From Gordonia terrae (GTDB taxonomy: Bacteria; Actinomycetota; Actinomycetes; Mycobacteriales; Mycobacteriaceae): a stretch of DNA of 64,000 nt. The stretch covers positions 1,302,001 through 1,366,000 of the forward strand of contig NZ_CP016594.1 in NCBI RefSeq assembly GCF_001698225.1, given 5' to 3'. A program made the translations under genes and the position numbers. Shown here piece by piece: positions 43,619-53,718 of the stretch. Below the pieces are notes generated by a model. That model was not told the DNA's origin. It searched no databases and was given only the letters and a program-made list of their open reading frames with translations. Numbering within the stretch: position 1 is the first letter of the stretch; each line of letters begins with the position of its first letter.

Positions 43619-45073
43619 ATGATCCCGATGCTTCAGTCGTCCCCGGCCCGGTCGTATACATCCCTGCGTGCCGCATGGATTCCTCTCGCCGCCCTGTGTC
43701 TGGCCTTCTTCGTGGAGATGGTCGACAACACGCTGCTCACGATCGCTCTGCCGACGATCGGTCGTGATCTCGGTAGTGGTACGACCGCCTTGCAGTGGGT
43801 CACCGGCGCCTACTCGCTGACGTTCGGCGGGCTGCTCCTCACCGCGGGTTCGGCTGCCGACCGCCTGGGCCGACGCCGGGTCCTGCTCGTCGGGCTCGCC
43901 GCGTTCGGGATGTTGAGCCTGTTGGCGATCGCCGTGCATTCCGCGGGGGAGCTGATCGCCCTGCGTGCCGCCCTCGGTGTCTGCGCCGCAGCCATGGCGC
44001 CGATCACCAACTCCCTGGTGTTCCGCCTGTTCGACGCGGACGAACTGCGGATGCGTGCGATGACGCTGATGATCATCGTCGGGATGAGCGGCTTCATCCT
44101 GGGGCCGGTACTCGGCGGGACCGCGCTCGCCCACGTGAGTTGGGAGTGGCTGCTGGTCGTCAATGCCCCGATCGCGCTCCTCGCATGGATCGGGGTGCGG
44201 CTCGGCGTGGCTGCCGATCGCCCCGAGGGTCTGACCGGTGACGCCCTCGACCTGCCGGGCGCGGTCCTGAGCATCACGACGATCGGTCTGGCCTGCTATG
44301 CGCTGACCAGCGGAGTGGAGCACGGATGGGCGTCGATCGTCACGGTGGGATGCGCGCTCGGTGCCGTCCTCGCGCTCGTCGCCTTCGTCTGGCACGAACG
44401 TCGCACCGCACAGCCGATGCTCGACCTCTCGGTCTTCTCGTCCGGCACGGTGCGCGGCGCTGCGATCGCCCAGATCGGGACCTCGATCGCGATGGCCGGT
44501 GTCATGTTCGGATTGATCCTGCATTTCCAGTACGCCTACGGGTGGAGCCCGGTGAAGGCCGGACTCGCGAACCTCCCGATGATCGTCACCATGATCGCGG
44601 CGACACCGATCTCGGAGGGTCTGGCTAAGAAGTTCGGTCACCGGATCGCGTGTCTCGTCGGCGCAGTGCTGCTCGCCGGCTCCCTGGTCGGCCTGGCCTG
44701 GGGCGTCGAGCACGGCTACCTCGCCATCGCGCTGTTCATGGTCACCCTCACGATCGGTCTGCGCACGGTCATGACGATCTGCGCGGTCGCCCTAGTCGAC
44801 GCGATGCCCGAGAACCGGACCTCGATCGGTGCCGCGCTGAACGACACCGCCCAGGAGGTGGGGACGAGCGTGGGGACGGCTGTGGTGGGCACCCTCATCG
44901 CGGTGCTCGTGACTGCGACCCTGCCGGCCGGGGTGTGGAGCAGCGATCTGGTCGCGTCGTTCTTCGCCGGGGAGCGGATCACGTATGCGGCTCTTGCGGT
45001 GGTCGTCGGTCTGATCGCCGGATGGGGTGCCCTGACCCTGACCGACTCTCGGACGGCGGAAGAGCCCCACTAG
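43619..45073 (+). CDS. MFS transporter, DHA2 drug-efflux type
   Basis: 484-aa exporter with about 14 membrane segments. Signature residues: FVEMVDNTLLTIALPTIGRDLG in helix 1 region (motif D1-like) and SAADRLGRRRVLLVG (motif A). ATG at 43619 has a perfect SD, AAAGGAGG, seven bases upstream. Under probable control of the divergent TetR. The exported substrate is unknown; antiseptic, antibiotic or endogenous metabolite are all possible. Confidence 0.92.
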   Translation: MIPMLQSSPARSYTSLRAAWIPLAALCLAFFVEMVDNTLLTIALPTIGRDLGSGTTALQWVTGAYSLTFGGLLLTAGSAADRLGRRRVLLVGLAAFGMLSLLAIAVHSAGELIALRAALGVCAAAMAPITNSLVFRLFDADELRMRAMTLMIIVGMSGFILGPVLGGTALAHVSWEWLLVVNAPIALLAWIGVRLGVAADRPEGLTGDALDLPGAVLSITTIGLACYALTSGVEHGWASIVTVGCALGAVLALVAFVWHERRTAQPMLDLSVFSSGTVRGAAIAQIGTSIAMAGVMFGLILHFQYAYGWSPVKAGLANLPMIVTMIAATPISEGLAKKFGHRIACLVGAVLLAGSLVGLAWGVEHGYLAIALFMVTLTIGLRTVMTICAVALVDAMPENRTSIGAALNDTAQEVGTSVGTAVVGTLIAVLVTATLPAGVWSSDLVASFFAGERITYAALAVVVGLIAGWGALTLTDSRTAEEPH

Positions 45074-45082
45074 AAGGGGACG

Positions 45083-46075
45083 TCAGCGCACGGGAAGTGT
45101 GGTGATGGTGCGGGTGTCGAGCAGCAGGTCGTAGTAGCGGCCGCCGGGATAGTAGGTCGCGGTGACGGCGTCGGCCACCATGTCCGACGACCAGCCGGTG
45201 GCCAAGGTTCGGAGGACCCGGCCGTTGCGGGGGCGCGGGACGGCCAGTTCGGACAGTTCGCCGATCAGATCGGTCGACTCGCCTTCGGCGTCGATGTGGA
45301 TCCCGGTGACCAGCCGCGAGCCGAGGAACGTCTGCCGCGTCGTCCGTTGGAGGACGGACACACCCTGCCCGAAGTTGTTGGAGACCGACGGCTGCGACGC
45401 GATCACTCGGATCGGAAGCCGATCGGCGCCGAGAGATGCTGCGGCGGAGGCGAAGTTGACGCCGAAGAACGAATTCACGGGGTCGAACAGCATGAGTCCG
45501 GCGAGCCTGCGGTAGGCGACCGGGTCGGCGCGGCGGAGCGCGTCGGCGGCCACGACGACGAACTCGCCGCCGGCCGAATGTCCCGAGAAGATCATCCGGT
45601 AGGGCATCGTGACGTCGGTCCGTCCGGCGGCGTCTCGCGCTCGCACAAGGCTGTTCGCCAGCGGGCTGTCGAGGTCGCGCCCCGACCCGAAGACTCCGCC
45701 GATGGTCCGGGCGAAGGCCGAGTTGTCGGCGATGTTGTACGCGACCGCGCACCCGCCGAGGTTGACCGAGTCCAGCGTCGGGCTCACGACCAGGAACCCG
45801 TCATCGGCGTACGCGCGGGCCACGCGGTCGAGGTTGGCCGCGGTGCGGGAGAATCCGTGCTGCAGCCAGACGAGCGCCGACGGCTGCCCGGGTGGGAAAT
45901 ACCAGCGGGCCGCGACCCGGACGGGCTTGCCCGCACATTCGGTGGCGATGTCCGACGACTCGACGACCGGGCCGCCGGTGCCGGGCGCGGCGGGGGCCGC
46001 TGGTGGCGTGGCACCGACGAGCACCATCGCCGCAAGCGTTGCGATCAGGAACCAGCGGAACCATCTCCCGGACAT
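45083..46075 (-). CDS. Secreted alpha/beta hydrolase
   Basis: 330 aa with an N-terminal signal peptide (about 1-30, ending near AAPAAPG). Catalytic serine 167 sits in GHSAGG, the oxyanion segment is LQHGF at 71-75, and two Cys (near TECAGK and GGCAVAY) may form a disulfide. It is related to secreted lipase/cutinase-like hydrolases of actinobacteria, but I do not claim polyester activity. Convergent with the MFS gene 10 bp away. Confidence 0.82.
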   Translation of the reverse strand: MSGRWFRWFLIATLAAMVLVGATPPAAPAAPGTGGPVVESSDIATECAGKPVRVAARWYFPPGQPSALVWLQHGFSRTAANLDRVARAYADDGFLVVSPTLDSVNLGGCAVAYNIADNSAFARTIGGVFGSGRDLDSPLANSLVRARDAAGRTDVTMPYRMIFSGHSAGGEFVVVAADALRRADPVAYRRLAGLMLFDPVNSFFGVNFASAAASLGADRLPIRVIASQPSVSNNFGQGVSVLQRTTRQTFLGSRLVTGIHIDAEGESTDLIGELSELAVPRPRNGRVLRTLATGWSSDMVADAVTATYYPGGRYYDLLLDTRTITTLPVR

Positions 46076-46121
46076 CCGGCCAGTCTAGGGCCGGCCGGAT
46101 GACGCGGTGCCTGGTTTCCGC

Positions 46122-47636
46122 CTAGAGCTTGCGCTTGACCAGCTTCCCGGTCGGCGTGCGCGGCAACGTGTCCCGGAAGATCACCTCGCGGGGCAGCTTG
46201 AACTTCGCGATCCGCGGGCGCAGATGGTCCAGGAGCGCGTCGGCGAGATCATCGTCCCCGCTCTGGCCTTCGACGGGTTGCACGACGGCCGTCACCCGCT
46301 CGCCGAGGTCGGGGTCGGGCACGCCGATGACGGCGGCGTCGAGCACCGCCGGGTGGGCGAGCAGCGCGTCCTCGATCTCCCGCGGATAGATGTTCACCCC
46401 GCCCGAGATGATCAGGAACGAGTCCCGATCGGTGAGGAACAGGTGACCCTCGTCGTCGACATATCCGACGTCGCCGGTCGTCGTCCACGTGGGGTGGTCG
46501 GGATGCTGTGCGGCGCTGGTCTTCTCGGGATCGTTGTGATACTCGAACGGAAGCGTGTCCCGTTCGAAGTAGATCGTGCCGATGGTCCCGGCGGGCACCT
46601 CGGCGCCGCTGGCGTCACAGACCCGGATCGTGCCCAGCACCGCCCGCCCCACCGTCCCCGGATGCTCGAGCCACTCCGGTGTGTCGACGATGGTGAGACC
46701 GTTGAGTTCGGTGGACGAGTAGTACTCGGAGAGGATCGGGCCCCACCAGTCGATCATGGCCCGCTTGACGTCGACCGGGCACGGTGCTGCGGCGTGCACC
46801 GCGACCTTCAGACTCGAGGTGTCATACCGTGCGCGCACCTCCTCGGGCAGGCGGAGCATGCGGACGAACATCGTCGGCACCCACTGGCTGTAGGTGACGC
46901 GATGCTCCTCGATCAGCGCGAGCGCGCGTTCCGCGTCGAACCGCTCCATCACGACGACGGTGCCGCCGAGCGCCTGCACCGATGCGCAGGTCCGAAGCGG
47001 CGCAGCGTGATACAGCGGCGCGGGCGACAGGTACACCGTGTCGGGTCCGACGCCCCACACCGAGGCGTTCATCGCTGTCATGGTGTCGCCGGGCTCGTCG
47101 ATCTGCCGGTTCGGCAGCTCGGGCTTGATGCCCTTGGGGCGGCCGGTGGTGCCCGAGGAATAGAGCATGTCCGCGCCGCGCGGCTGGTCCATCGGCGGCT
47201 CGGTCGGCTGCGCCGACGCGGCGGCGTCGAGGTCGTCGTGACCCTCGATCGGCCCGGAGTAGGCGAAACGCGTCTCGACGCCGGGGATGAGCGGGATGAG
47301 CTCGACGCCGAGGTCGTCGAGCGCGGCGTCGACGATCAGTGCCTTGGCGCCGCAGTCGGTCACGATGTAGGCGCTCTCGGCCGCGGTGAGGTGCCAGTTC
47401 ACCATGGTCAGGTAGAGGCCTGAACGCATTGCCGCCCAGTAGATGTCGAAGATCCGGGCGGTGTTGGTGGCGAGCACCGCGAGGTGGTCGCCCGGGCGTA
47501 GGCCGCGGTCGGCCAGGGCCCGGGCGATCTGGATGGACCGGGTTTCCAGCTGCGTGAACGTGACCGTTTCACCAGAGTCGGCCATGATGACCGCGGGGTC
47601 GTGCGGTCGGGTGGAGAGGTGGGCTCCGGGGTACAT
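46122..47636 (-). CDS. Acyl-CoA synthetase (AMP-forming)
   Basis: 504 aa ANL-superfamily ligase that activates a carboxylic acid to its CoA thioester via an acyl-AMP. The P-loop [11 protein letters not shown] lies near 164-174, the A5 motif YYSSTELNG and A8 motif [18 protein letters not shown] follow, and the C-terminal catalytic Lys sits in [16 protein letters not shown] 47636 has GAGGAG five bases upstream. First ligase of a minus-strand cluster with SDR, isomerase-like protein and aldehyde dehydrogenase; substrate unknown. Confidence 0.92.
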   Translation of the reverse strand: MYPGAHLSTRPHDPAVIMADSGETVTFTQLETRSIQIARALADRGLRPGDHLAVLATNTARIFDIYWAAMRSGLYLTMVNWHLTAAESAYIVTDCGAKALIVDAALDDLGVELIPLIPGVETRFAYSGPIEGHDDLDAAASAQPTEPPMDQPRGADMLYSSGTTGRPKGIKPELPNRQIDEPGDTMTAMNASVWGVGPDTVYLSPAPLYHAAPLRTCASVQALGGTVVVMERFDAERALALIEEHRVTYSQWVPTMFVRMLRLPEEVRARYDTSSLKVAVHAAAPCPVDVKRAMIDWWGPILSEYYSSTELNGLTIVDTPEWLEHPGTVGRAVLGTIRVCDASGAEVPAGTIGTIYFERDTLPFEYHNDPEKTSAAQHPDHPTWTTTGDVGYVDDEGHLFLTDRDSFLIISGGVNIYPREIEDALLAHPAVLDAAVIGVPDPDLGERVTAVVQPVEGQSGDDDLADALLDHLRPRIAKFKLPREVIFRDTLPRTPTGKLVKRKL

Positions 47637-47670
47637 CAACACTCCTCGTGCATGAGTGGGGTCGGTCGAT

Positions 47671-48507
47671 CTAGTGCAGGTAGTCCTCGCCGCTGGCGCG
47701 CACCGTGACGTCGGACAGGCTGATGCCCCAGGGCTGATCGATGACGTGCACGACGGCGTCGGCGAGGTCGTCGGGCTTGATCAGCCAGTACTTGATGGAG
47801 TCGATGTCGGTGAGTTCGGCGGGTAGGTCATCGTTCATCAGAGCGGTGACGTGCTCGCCGTAGGAGGCGGCGCGTTGGCCGACGAGGCCCATGATCGCGG
47901 TGTCGTTGACGATCCAGCTGGCGAGGTTGGTGCCGGTGATGCCGGTGGGCTTGACCGTGGTGACCTTGATCTTGCCCTTGGCCTCGATGCGCAGGGAGTC
48001 CGAGATGGTGGTGACCGCGGCCTTCGTCGCGCTGTACACGCCCGACCCCTCGATGCCCGCGTTGCCGTAGATCGACGAGATGTTGACGACGTGGCCGCGC
48101 CCCTGGGCGATCATCTGGTCGTAGACGGCCGAGATGCCGTTGACGACGCCCTTGATGTTGATGTCGATGGCGGCGTGCCACTTCTGCCATGCGCGTGCGT
48201 GATCGGCGAAGTAGGCCAGCGGCATGACGCCTGCGTTGTTCACGAGCACGTCGATGGCGCCGAACTTCTCGACGGCGGCAGCGGCGGCCGCGGCGACCTG
48301 CTCCATGTCGGTGACGTCGGCGACCTGGGCCAGCGCCGAACCGCCGGCCGCGCGGATGCCCTCGACGACGGTGTTGACGTTGTCGGCGTTGACGTCGACT
48401 CCGACGACATGGGCACCGGCCGCGGCGGTCTTCTCCGCGATGAGCTTGCCGAAGCCGCTACCGGCGCCGGTGATGACGATGACCTTGTCCTTCAGGTATT
48501 CGGACAT
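47671..48507 (-). CDS. SDR-family oxidoreductase
   Basis: 278-aa NAD(P)-dependent short-chain dehydrogenase. TGAGSGFG (13-20) is the cofactor loop, NNAG is at 90-93, and the catalytic set is Ser144/145, Tyr158 and Lys162 in [10 protein letters not shown]. Asp39 after the second strand favours NAD over NADP. Within the probable catabolic cluster it may oxidise an alcohol intermediate; the substrate cannot be inferred further. GGAG lies eight bases before the ATG. Confidence 0.92.
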   Translation of the reverse strand: MSEYLKDKVIVITGAGSGFGKLIAEKTAAAGAHVVGVDVNADNVNTVVEGIRAAGGSALAQVADVTDMEQVAAAAAAAVEKFGAIDVLVNNAGVMPLAYFADHARAWQKWHAAIDINIKGVVNGISAVYDQMIAQGRGHVVNISSIYGNAGIEGSGVYSATKAAVTTISDSLRIEAKGKIKVTTVKPTGITGTNLASWIVNDTAIMGLVGQRAASYGEHVTALMNDDLPAELTDIDSIKYWLIKPDDLADAVVHVIDQPWGISLSDVTVRASGEDYLH

Positions 48508-48560
48508 GGGTGTACTCCGTTCAGAGGTGAAAACGATTGCGGGAGAGTAATTCGCGGTGA

Positions 48561-49358
48561 TCAGACGATGTCGACGGCGTCGAGGACGCCGGCGACGTGC
48601 TGACGGTCGCCGCTGATGGTGACCGCCGACCGCCAGGCGCTGCGGGTGGTGCCCCAGCGCAGGAAGTCGGTGGCCGAGGACGTGGCGACGTCGGCCGGGA
48701 GGTCGGTGGTCTCGCGGACGGTGACGATGGTGCCGGCGGTGTCGCGGTCGAGGACGAACGAGCGGTCGGTCGCGCCGGTCAGGCGCAGACCGATGGGCCG
48801 TTCGAGCGTGGGATACAGTGCGGCGCCGTTCATCTGCGGCAGGCCGGCGATCATCCAATCGATGGCGGGGTCGATGGCCGCGCTCACCGACACCTCGGCG
48901 GAATCCAGCGGACCGAACGGTTGCATCAGGTCGCTGGTCAGGTGCACCAGGTGATCGAAGGCGACGGCGTCGCTGAGCTGACGCAGCCGGTAGGTGCCCA
49001 GGTCGAGCATGTCCAGCGGCTGGTCCCGCAGGTCTTCGCCTTGCAGCGCCGACAGGGTGGCGAGACCGGCCTCCGACTGTGCGCGGTGGTAGTCGACGGC
49101 CTGCGCCGACGTCCAGTCGGCGCGCTCGCGCACCGCGGCGTCGTTGAGCCGCTCGGACTTTCCGCTCGGATTGTCGGGGAAGACCAGGTTGGGGTCGGCG
49201 ATGAAGTTGAAGAAGAACCCCATGTGGGTGACGACGTCGTGCACGCGCCATCCGTGGCACGCGCTGTCGGCCGCCCAGTCGGCGGGCGTGAGCCGGTCGA
49301 GCAGGGCGAGAGTGTCGTTCACCAGGGCCTTGGCAGCGGTGACTCCGGCATCGGACAT
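48561..49358 (-). CDS. Mycothiol-dependent maleylpyruvate isomerase-type (DinB-like) protein
   Basis: 265 aa. The N-terminal segment has the four-helix DinB/MDMPI metal-binding pattern, with His residues in ACHGWRVHDVVTHMG and VAFDHLVHLTSDL as likely metal ligands. Actinobacterial members of this fold are typically mycothiol-dependent enzymes. Located between SDR and aldehyde dehydrogenase genes of the cluster. Specific reaction unknown. Confidence 0.75.
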   Translation of the reverse strand: MSDAGVTAAKALVNDTLALLDRLTPADWAADSACHGWRVHDVVTHMGFFFNFIADPNLVFPDNPSGKSERLNDAAVRERADWTSAQAVDYHRAQSEAGLATLSALQGEDLRDQPLDMLDLGTYRLRQLSDAVAFDHLVHLTSDLMQPFGPLDSAEVSVSAAIDPAIDWMIAGLPQMNGAALYPTLERPIGLRLTGATDRSFVLDRDTAGTIVTVRETTDLPADVATSSATDFLRWGTTRSAWRSAVTISGDRQHVAGVLDAVDIV

Positions 49359-49428
49359 GGCCGATCGCCTCCTAGAAGAATGATGTGGGAGAAGTTTTGT
49401 GGGAGAGAGTTGAGTGAGGAGCGGTTGC

Positions 49429-50883
49429 TCAGCCCGGCAGGAAGATCGACTTCAGGTTCTGGTAGGCCGCCAGTCCCTCGGGGCCGAGTTCACGGCCGAT
49501 CCCGCTGGCCTTCACGCCGCCGAACGGCGAACCCCAGTCGAGGTTGAAGTAATTGACGCCGAAGGACCCGGTCTCGACGCGGCGGGCGACGTCGACGCCG
49601 CGGTCGGGGTCCGACGTCCACACCGTTCCACCGAGCCCGTACGACGAGTCGTTGGCCAGGCCGATGGCGTCGTCGAGGTCGTCGTAGCGCAGGACGGTGA
49701 GCACCGGGCCGAAGACCTCCTCGCGGGCGATGGTGGCCGAGTTGTCCACGCCGCCGAAGACGGTCGGCTCGACGAAGAACCCGCGGTCCAGATCGGACGG
49801 TCGGCTGCCGCCGGTGGTGATGGTGCCGCCCTCCTCGCGAGCGCTGTTGATCATCGCCAGCACGCGGTCGCGGTGCCGACCACTGGCGAGCGGACCCACC
49901 GCCACGGACTCGTCCATCGGGTCACCGACCGGCAGCGACGCGCACATCGCACTGATGGCGTCGAGGTACTCGTCATAGCGGCTGCCGGGCACCAGGATTC
50001 GGGTGGACATGTAGCAGGTCTGGCCGGTGTTGAGCAGCGAGGCGGTGGCGAGGCCGCCGACGGTCTGCTCCAGGTCGGCGTCGTCGAGCACCAGGGCGGC
50101 GGACTTGCCGCCGAGTTCGAGGGTCACCGGGCGGATGAGTTCGCCACAGACACGGCCGATCTCGCGACCGGCCGGGGTCGAGCCGGTGAACGCGACCTTG
50201 TCGACGTGCGGGTGCGACACCAGGTGGCGGCCGATCTCGCTGCCGCCGTTGACGATGTTGAGGACGCCGGCGGGCAGTTCGGCGGCGATGGCCGCCTCGG
50301 CGAGGACGTAGGCGTCGAGGCTCGTCTCGGGGGAGGGCTTGAGGACCACGGTGCAGCCGGCGGCCAGCGCGGGAGCGATCTTGAACATCGAGAGGATCGC
50401 GGGGAAGTTCCACGGCGCGATCGCCCCGACGACGCCGATGGCCTCGCGGCGCACGATCGTCGTCCCGGGCAGCGGCTGGCTGGTGCGCGTCTCCTCCACC
50501 GGGGTCGACTCGACGAGGTCGGCGTAGTAGCGCAGCAGCTGGACCGGCGCGGCGCCCTCGGCGAACCGGGCCAGCGCGATGGGCATGCCGTTCTCGGAGG
50601 TCACCGCGGAAGCGCGGTCCTCGGCACGCTTGTCGAGCTCGTCGGCGAACCGGCGCAGGTGTGCGGCGCGGTCGGCGGGGGACAGGTCGCGCCAGCCCGA
50701 TGACCGGAAGGCGGTCCGGGCGGCTGCCACGGCGGCGTCGACGTCGGCGGTGGTCGCCTCGGGGACCGAGCCGAACTCCTCCTCGGTGAGGGGCGAGATG
50801 ACCGGGATCGTCGCCGAGCCTGACGGCGCGCGCCAGCCGCCGTCGATGAAGAAACTCGTGCGAACCGATTCGATGGTGGTCAT
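49429..50883 (-). CDS. Aldehyde dehydrogenase family protein
   Basis: 484-aa NAD(P)-dependent enzyme. Catalytic Cys290 in NTGQTCYMSTR, general base Glu256 in ELGGKS, Asn159 in PWNFP and Lys182 in KPSPETS are all present. It oxidises an aldehyde to the acid, which the neighbouring acyl-CoA synthetase could then activate. Divergent from an AraC-family regulator. Substrate not inferable from sequence. Confidence 0.94.
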   Translation of the reverse strand: MTTIESVRTSFFIDGGWRAPSGSATIPVISPLTEEEFGSVPEATTADVDAAVAAARTAFRSSGWRDLSPADRAAHLRRFADELDKRAEDRASAVTSENGMPIALARFAEGAAPVQLLRYYADLVESTPVEETRTSQPLPGTTIVRREAIGVVGAIAPWNFPAILSMFKIAPALAAGCTVVLKPSPETSLDAYVLAEAAIAAELPAGVLNIVNGGSEIGRHLVSHPHVDKVAFTGSTPAGREIGRVCGELIRPVTLELGGKSAALVLDDADLEQTVGGLATASLLNTGQTCYMSTRILVPGSRYDEYLDAISAMCASLPVGDPMDESVAVGPLASGRHRDRVLAMINSAREEGGTITTGGSRPSDLDRGFFVEPTVFGGVDNSATIAREEVFGPVLTVLRYDDLDDAIGLANDSSYGLGGTVWTSDPDRGVDVARRVETGSFGVNYFNLDWGSPFGGVKASGIGRELGPEGLAAYQNLKSIFLPG

Positions 50884-50997
50884 CTCGTACTCCCTTGCTG
50901 TGTCAGCCGTCGAGCGTCCGGCCGTGTGTGTCCATGATCACTCCTCGAACCGGCTGATTTCTTGACATCTGATGACGACTATTTGACAGTTGAGACC
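50884..50997. promoter_or_regulatory. Divergent ALDH / AraC control region
   Basis: Two direct TTGACA copies at 50962-50967 and 50983-50988 are 21 bp apart, two helical turns, just upstream of the regulator's ATG. They could be AraC-type half sites for the regulator or overlapping -35 elements. No other structure noted. Confidence 0.45.
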
Positions 50998-52083
50998 ATG
51001 GCCGACCTGATCTGCGCGTCGTCGCTCAGCCAGCTGCCCGAACTGATCGAGGAGTTCGACGGCGACGCCCGCTCGATGCTGGCGCGCGTCGGCATCGACC
51101 CGGCTGTGGTCGGTGCCTACGACCGGTTCGTCCCGTTCACCGCGCTGTCCACGATCATTGGCCTGTGCGCCGCCGAGTTCGGCGTGCCCGACTTCGGTCT
51201 CCGTCTGGCCGCCCGGCAGGATCCCGACATCCTCGGGCCGGTGGCGATCGCGGCCCGCAACGCCGAGACCATCGGCGACTCCTTCCGGCAGGTCACCGAG
51301 TTCGCACACGTGTACAGCCCGGCCATCACCGCGCAGCTGCACTACGGCGAACGCGAGGTCGCCTACGAGTTCGACACGGTGCTCAAGCGGGTGCCCTACC
51401 GCCCGCACGTCGTGGAGCTCGCGATGGGCGTCACCCGCTCGACGTTCCAGATGACTCTTGGGCACGATTTCCGGGCGAACCGGATCACGCTCGCGCACCC
51501 CGCCATGTCGGAGCCGCGGGTGTACGCCGAGTACTTCGGCTGTCCGGTGGAGTTCGAGGCGCGGGCCAATCTGGTGGTGTTTCCGCGCGGGGTGATGCAG
51601 CAGACGCTGCGCCGGGTCGACGCCCTCGCCTATGACGTGGCGATCCGGTTCATGACGGGCCACGACCGGGAGACGGCCTTCGTCGACGCGGTGTCGCAGC
51701 TCATCGTGCGGGCGCTGCCCGCCGGCGCCGCGACGCTCGACGCGGTGTCGAAACTGCTGATGATGCATCCGCGCGCGGTGCAGCGGGGCCTGGCCGACGA
51801 CGGCGCGACCTTCGAGCAACTCGTCGACGACGCCCGCCGCGATCTCGCCGTCTCGCTGCTCGCGAATCGTGGTGTGCCGCTGTCGGCGGTGGCACGTCAG
51901 ATCGGGTACTCCGAGCAGAGCACGCTGACCCGGAGTTGCAAACGCTGGTTCGGGATCCCGCCGCTGGCGAAGCGACGTGAGCTGAGCGCAGCCGGTCTCG
52001 GCGAGGCCGGGCGTCAGGTATCCGGATTCACCGCGTCATCGGGGTCCATGAGATCGCTCGGGTCCTCGATGCGTACGTCGTAG
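50998..52083 (+). CDS. AraC-family transcriptional regulator
   Basis: 361 aa. N-terminal ligand-binding domain of the 'arabinose-binding-domain-like' type seen in OruR/ArgR-like actinobacterial regulators, then a C-terminal AraC HTH (PLSAVARQIGYSEQSTLTRS, CKRWFGIPPLAKRREL). ATG 50998 preferred; a TTG at 50962 in the same frame lies inside the repeat region. The 3' end overlaps the convergent glutaminase gene by 70 bp. Likely activator of the divergent catabolic cluster. Confidence 0.88.
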   Translation: MADLICASSLSQLPELIEEFDGDARSMLARVGIDPAVVGAYDRFVPFTALSTIIGLCAAEFGVPDFGLRLAARQDPDILGPVAIAARNAETIGDSFRQVTEFAHVYSPAITAQLHYGEREVAYEFDTVLKRVPYRPHVVELAMGVTRSTFQMTLGHDFRANRITLAHPAMSEPRVYAEYFGCPVEFEARANLVVFPRGVMQQTLRRVDALAYDVAIRFMTGHDRETAFVDAVSQLIVRALPAGAATLDAVSKLLMMHPRAVQRGLADDGATFEQLVDDARRDLAVSLLANRGVPLSAVARQIGYSEQSTLTRSCKRWFGIPPLAKRRELSAAGLGEAGRQVSGFTASSGSMRSLGSSMRTS

Positions 52084-53228
52084 TCGTCCCCGAGTCGCCG
52101 GGCGACCTCGTCGATCAGCCGGCGGGCGGCGTCGTCCATCACCCGGACGTGGGTCAGGTCGAGAACCACCGACTCGGTGTCGAAGCCCTCGCAGGCGCGG
52201 CTGGCGACGATCTCCGCTCCCGCGAAGCGCACATCGCCCTGTAGTTCGACGACGGTCGCGCCATCGCGTTCGGTCACCGATCGCAGCGCGGGCCGACCGG
52301 TGGGGGCCACGTGCATCATGTGCAGTTCCATGTCGCGGGACAAGCGCTCGAAAACCGCGACGCCACGCACGCTGTTGCCCTGTTCGTCGAGCCGCGGCGA
52401 CCACACCGCGAGCCCGACCTGACCGGGCAGCACGCCCAGGATCGCGCCGCTGACACCGCTTTTCGCGGGGATTCCGACGGTCGCCATCCAGCTGCCGCTG
52501 CCGTCGTACATGCCGCAGGTGGCCATGACCGACAGGACGTGCCGGGTGATCCAGCCTTCGATCAGGCGCTCGTCGTCGCCCGTCGACAGCCCGCCGTTGG
52601 CGAGTACGGACCCCATCACCGCGAGGTCGCGGCAGGAGACCCGAATGGAGCACTGGGCGGCGTAACCGTCGACGACCTCATCGGGTTCGCAATCGAGTTT
52701 GCCTGCCGACCGCAGCAGATATGCCAGCGCAGTGTTGTGGTCGTCGGAGGCGAGTTCGGCGCGGTGGACGTCCTTGTCGACCGTGACGCGGCGGCCGGCG
52801 AGGGTGCTGACGAGATCGATGACGCGGTCGGTCCGGTCGGTCGCGTCGGTGCCGTCGATCAGCCCGTGGACGGCGACCGCGCCCGCGTTGATGAGGGCAT
52901 TCCGCGGCCGCCCGGTCTCCGCCTCGAGTGAGATCTCGTTGAACGCATCGCCCGACGGTTCGGTGTCGACGCGTTCGAGCACCGTGTCGAGCCCTCGGTC
53001 CCGAAGTGCGAGCGCGTAGGCCGGGACCTTGGAGATGGACTGCAGGGAGAACTCGTGGTCGGCGTCCCCGGCGGTGTACACGGTGCCGTCGATCGTGGCC
53101 AGCGCGATCCCGAACGACGACGGATCTGCCTGCTCCAGTTCGCGATTGCCCGCCGCCACCTCACCGCCGTCGTCGTCGCGGCATTCGTGCAGGACACGTT
53201 CGAGGTAGTCCTCGATGGGGGAGCGCAT
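52014..53228 (-). CDS. glsA: Glutaminase A with C-terminal STAS domain
   Basis: 404 aa. Residues 1 to about 300 are a serine-dependent glutaminase converting glutamine to glutamate and ammonia. SISK at 64-67 provides catalytic Ser64 and Lys67, and GRPRNALINAGA and GMYDGSGSWM are family blocks. Residues about 305-404 form a STAS domain (VVELQGDVRFAGAEIVAS, VVLDLTHVRVMDDAARRLID), also found in anti-sigma antagonists. The fusion occurs in other actinobacteria and may regulate activity or assembly. Confidence 0.9.
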   Translation of the reverse strand: MRSPIEDYLERVLHECRDDDGGEVAAGNRELEQADPSSFGIALATIDGTVYTAGDADHEFSLQSISKVPAYALALRDRGLDTVLERVDTEPSGDAFNEISLEAETGRPRNALINAGAVAVHGLIDGTDATDRTDRVIDLVSTLAGRRVTVDKDVHRAELASDDHNTALAYLLRSAGKLDCEPDEVVDGYAAQCSIRVSCRDLAVMGSVLANGGLSTGDDERLIEGWITRHVLSVMATCGMYDGSGSWMATVGIPAKSGVSGAILGVLPGQVGLAVWSPRLDEQGNSVRGVAVFERLSRDMELHMMHVAPTGRPALRSVTERDGATVVELQGDVRFAGAEIVASRACEGFDTESVVLDLTHVRVMDDAARRLIDEVARRLGDDYDVRIEDPSDLMDPDDAVNPDT

Positions 53229-53259
53229 ATCCCACGGTAGCCACTCCGGGTCGGCGGGC

Positions 53260-53631
53260 TCAGTTCTGGCGGTACGGCATGTACTGCACGGACCAGGAAT
53301 TGCCGTCCGGATCGGCGAAGTACACGAAGTGGCCCCAGGCCTGCTCGTCGACCTCGCCGGGGTCGACGCCCGCCGCGAGCAGTTGTTCGCGAGCCTCGTT
53401 GATGTCGGTGACGACGATCTGCAGTCCCTTCACCGACCCGGGTTCGGCGTCGGTGAGCCCCTTGCCGAAGGCGATGGAGCATGCGGACCCGGGCGGGGTG
53501 ATCTGGACGAAGCGGATTTCGTCGGAGACGACGTGGTCGTGGTCGACGTTGAAGCCGATCTTCGAGTAGAAGTCCTTCGCGCGGTCGACGTCGCTGACGG
53601 GCAGGATGACGAGCTCGAGTGTCCAGTTCAC
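53260..53631 (-). CDS. VOC (glyoxalase/bleomycin-resistance-like) family protein
   Basis: 123 aa, a single glyoxalase fold unit built from two beta-alpha-beta3 modules. N-terminus MNWTLELVILPVSDVDRAKD; the second module ends in GHFVYFADPDGNSWSVQY, where the metal-ligand-type residues lie. Function could be resistance, isomerisation or unknown; not glyoxalase I by length. 31 bp after it (downstream) lies the glutaminase start, same strand. Confidence 0.88.
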   Translation of the reverse strand: MNWTLELVILPVSDVDRAKDFYSKIGFNVDHDHVVSDEIRFVQITPPGSACSIAFGKGLTDAEPGSVKGLQIVVTDINEAREQLLAAGVDPGEVDEQAWGHFVYFADPDGNSWSVQYMPYRQN

Positions 53632-53718
53632 GGTTCCTCCTGGGGTTGTGGTGTGACACCAGCCTCTCAGGAGATGCGGACAGTTACGGTCCTTATTCGA
53701 CGATGTTCACCCGCCGCA

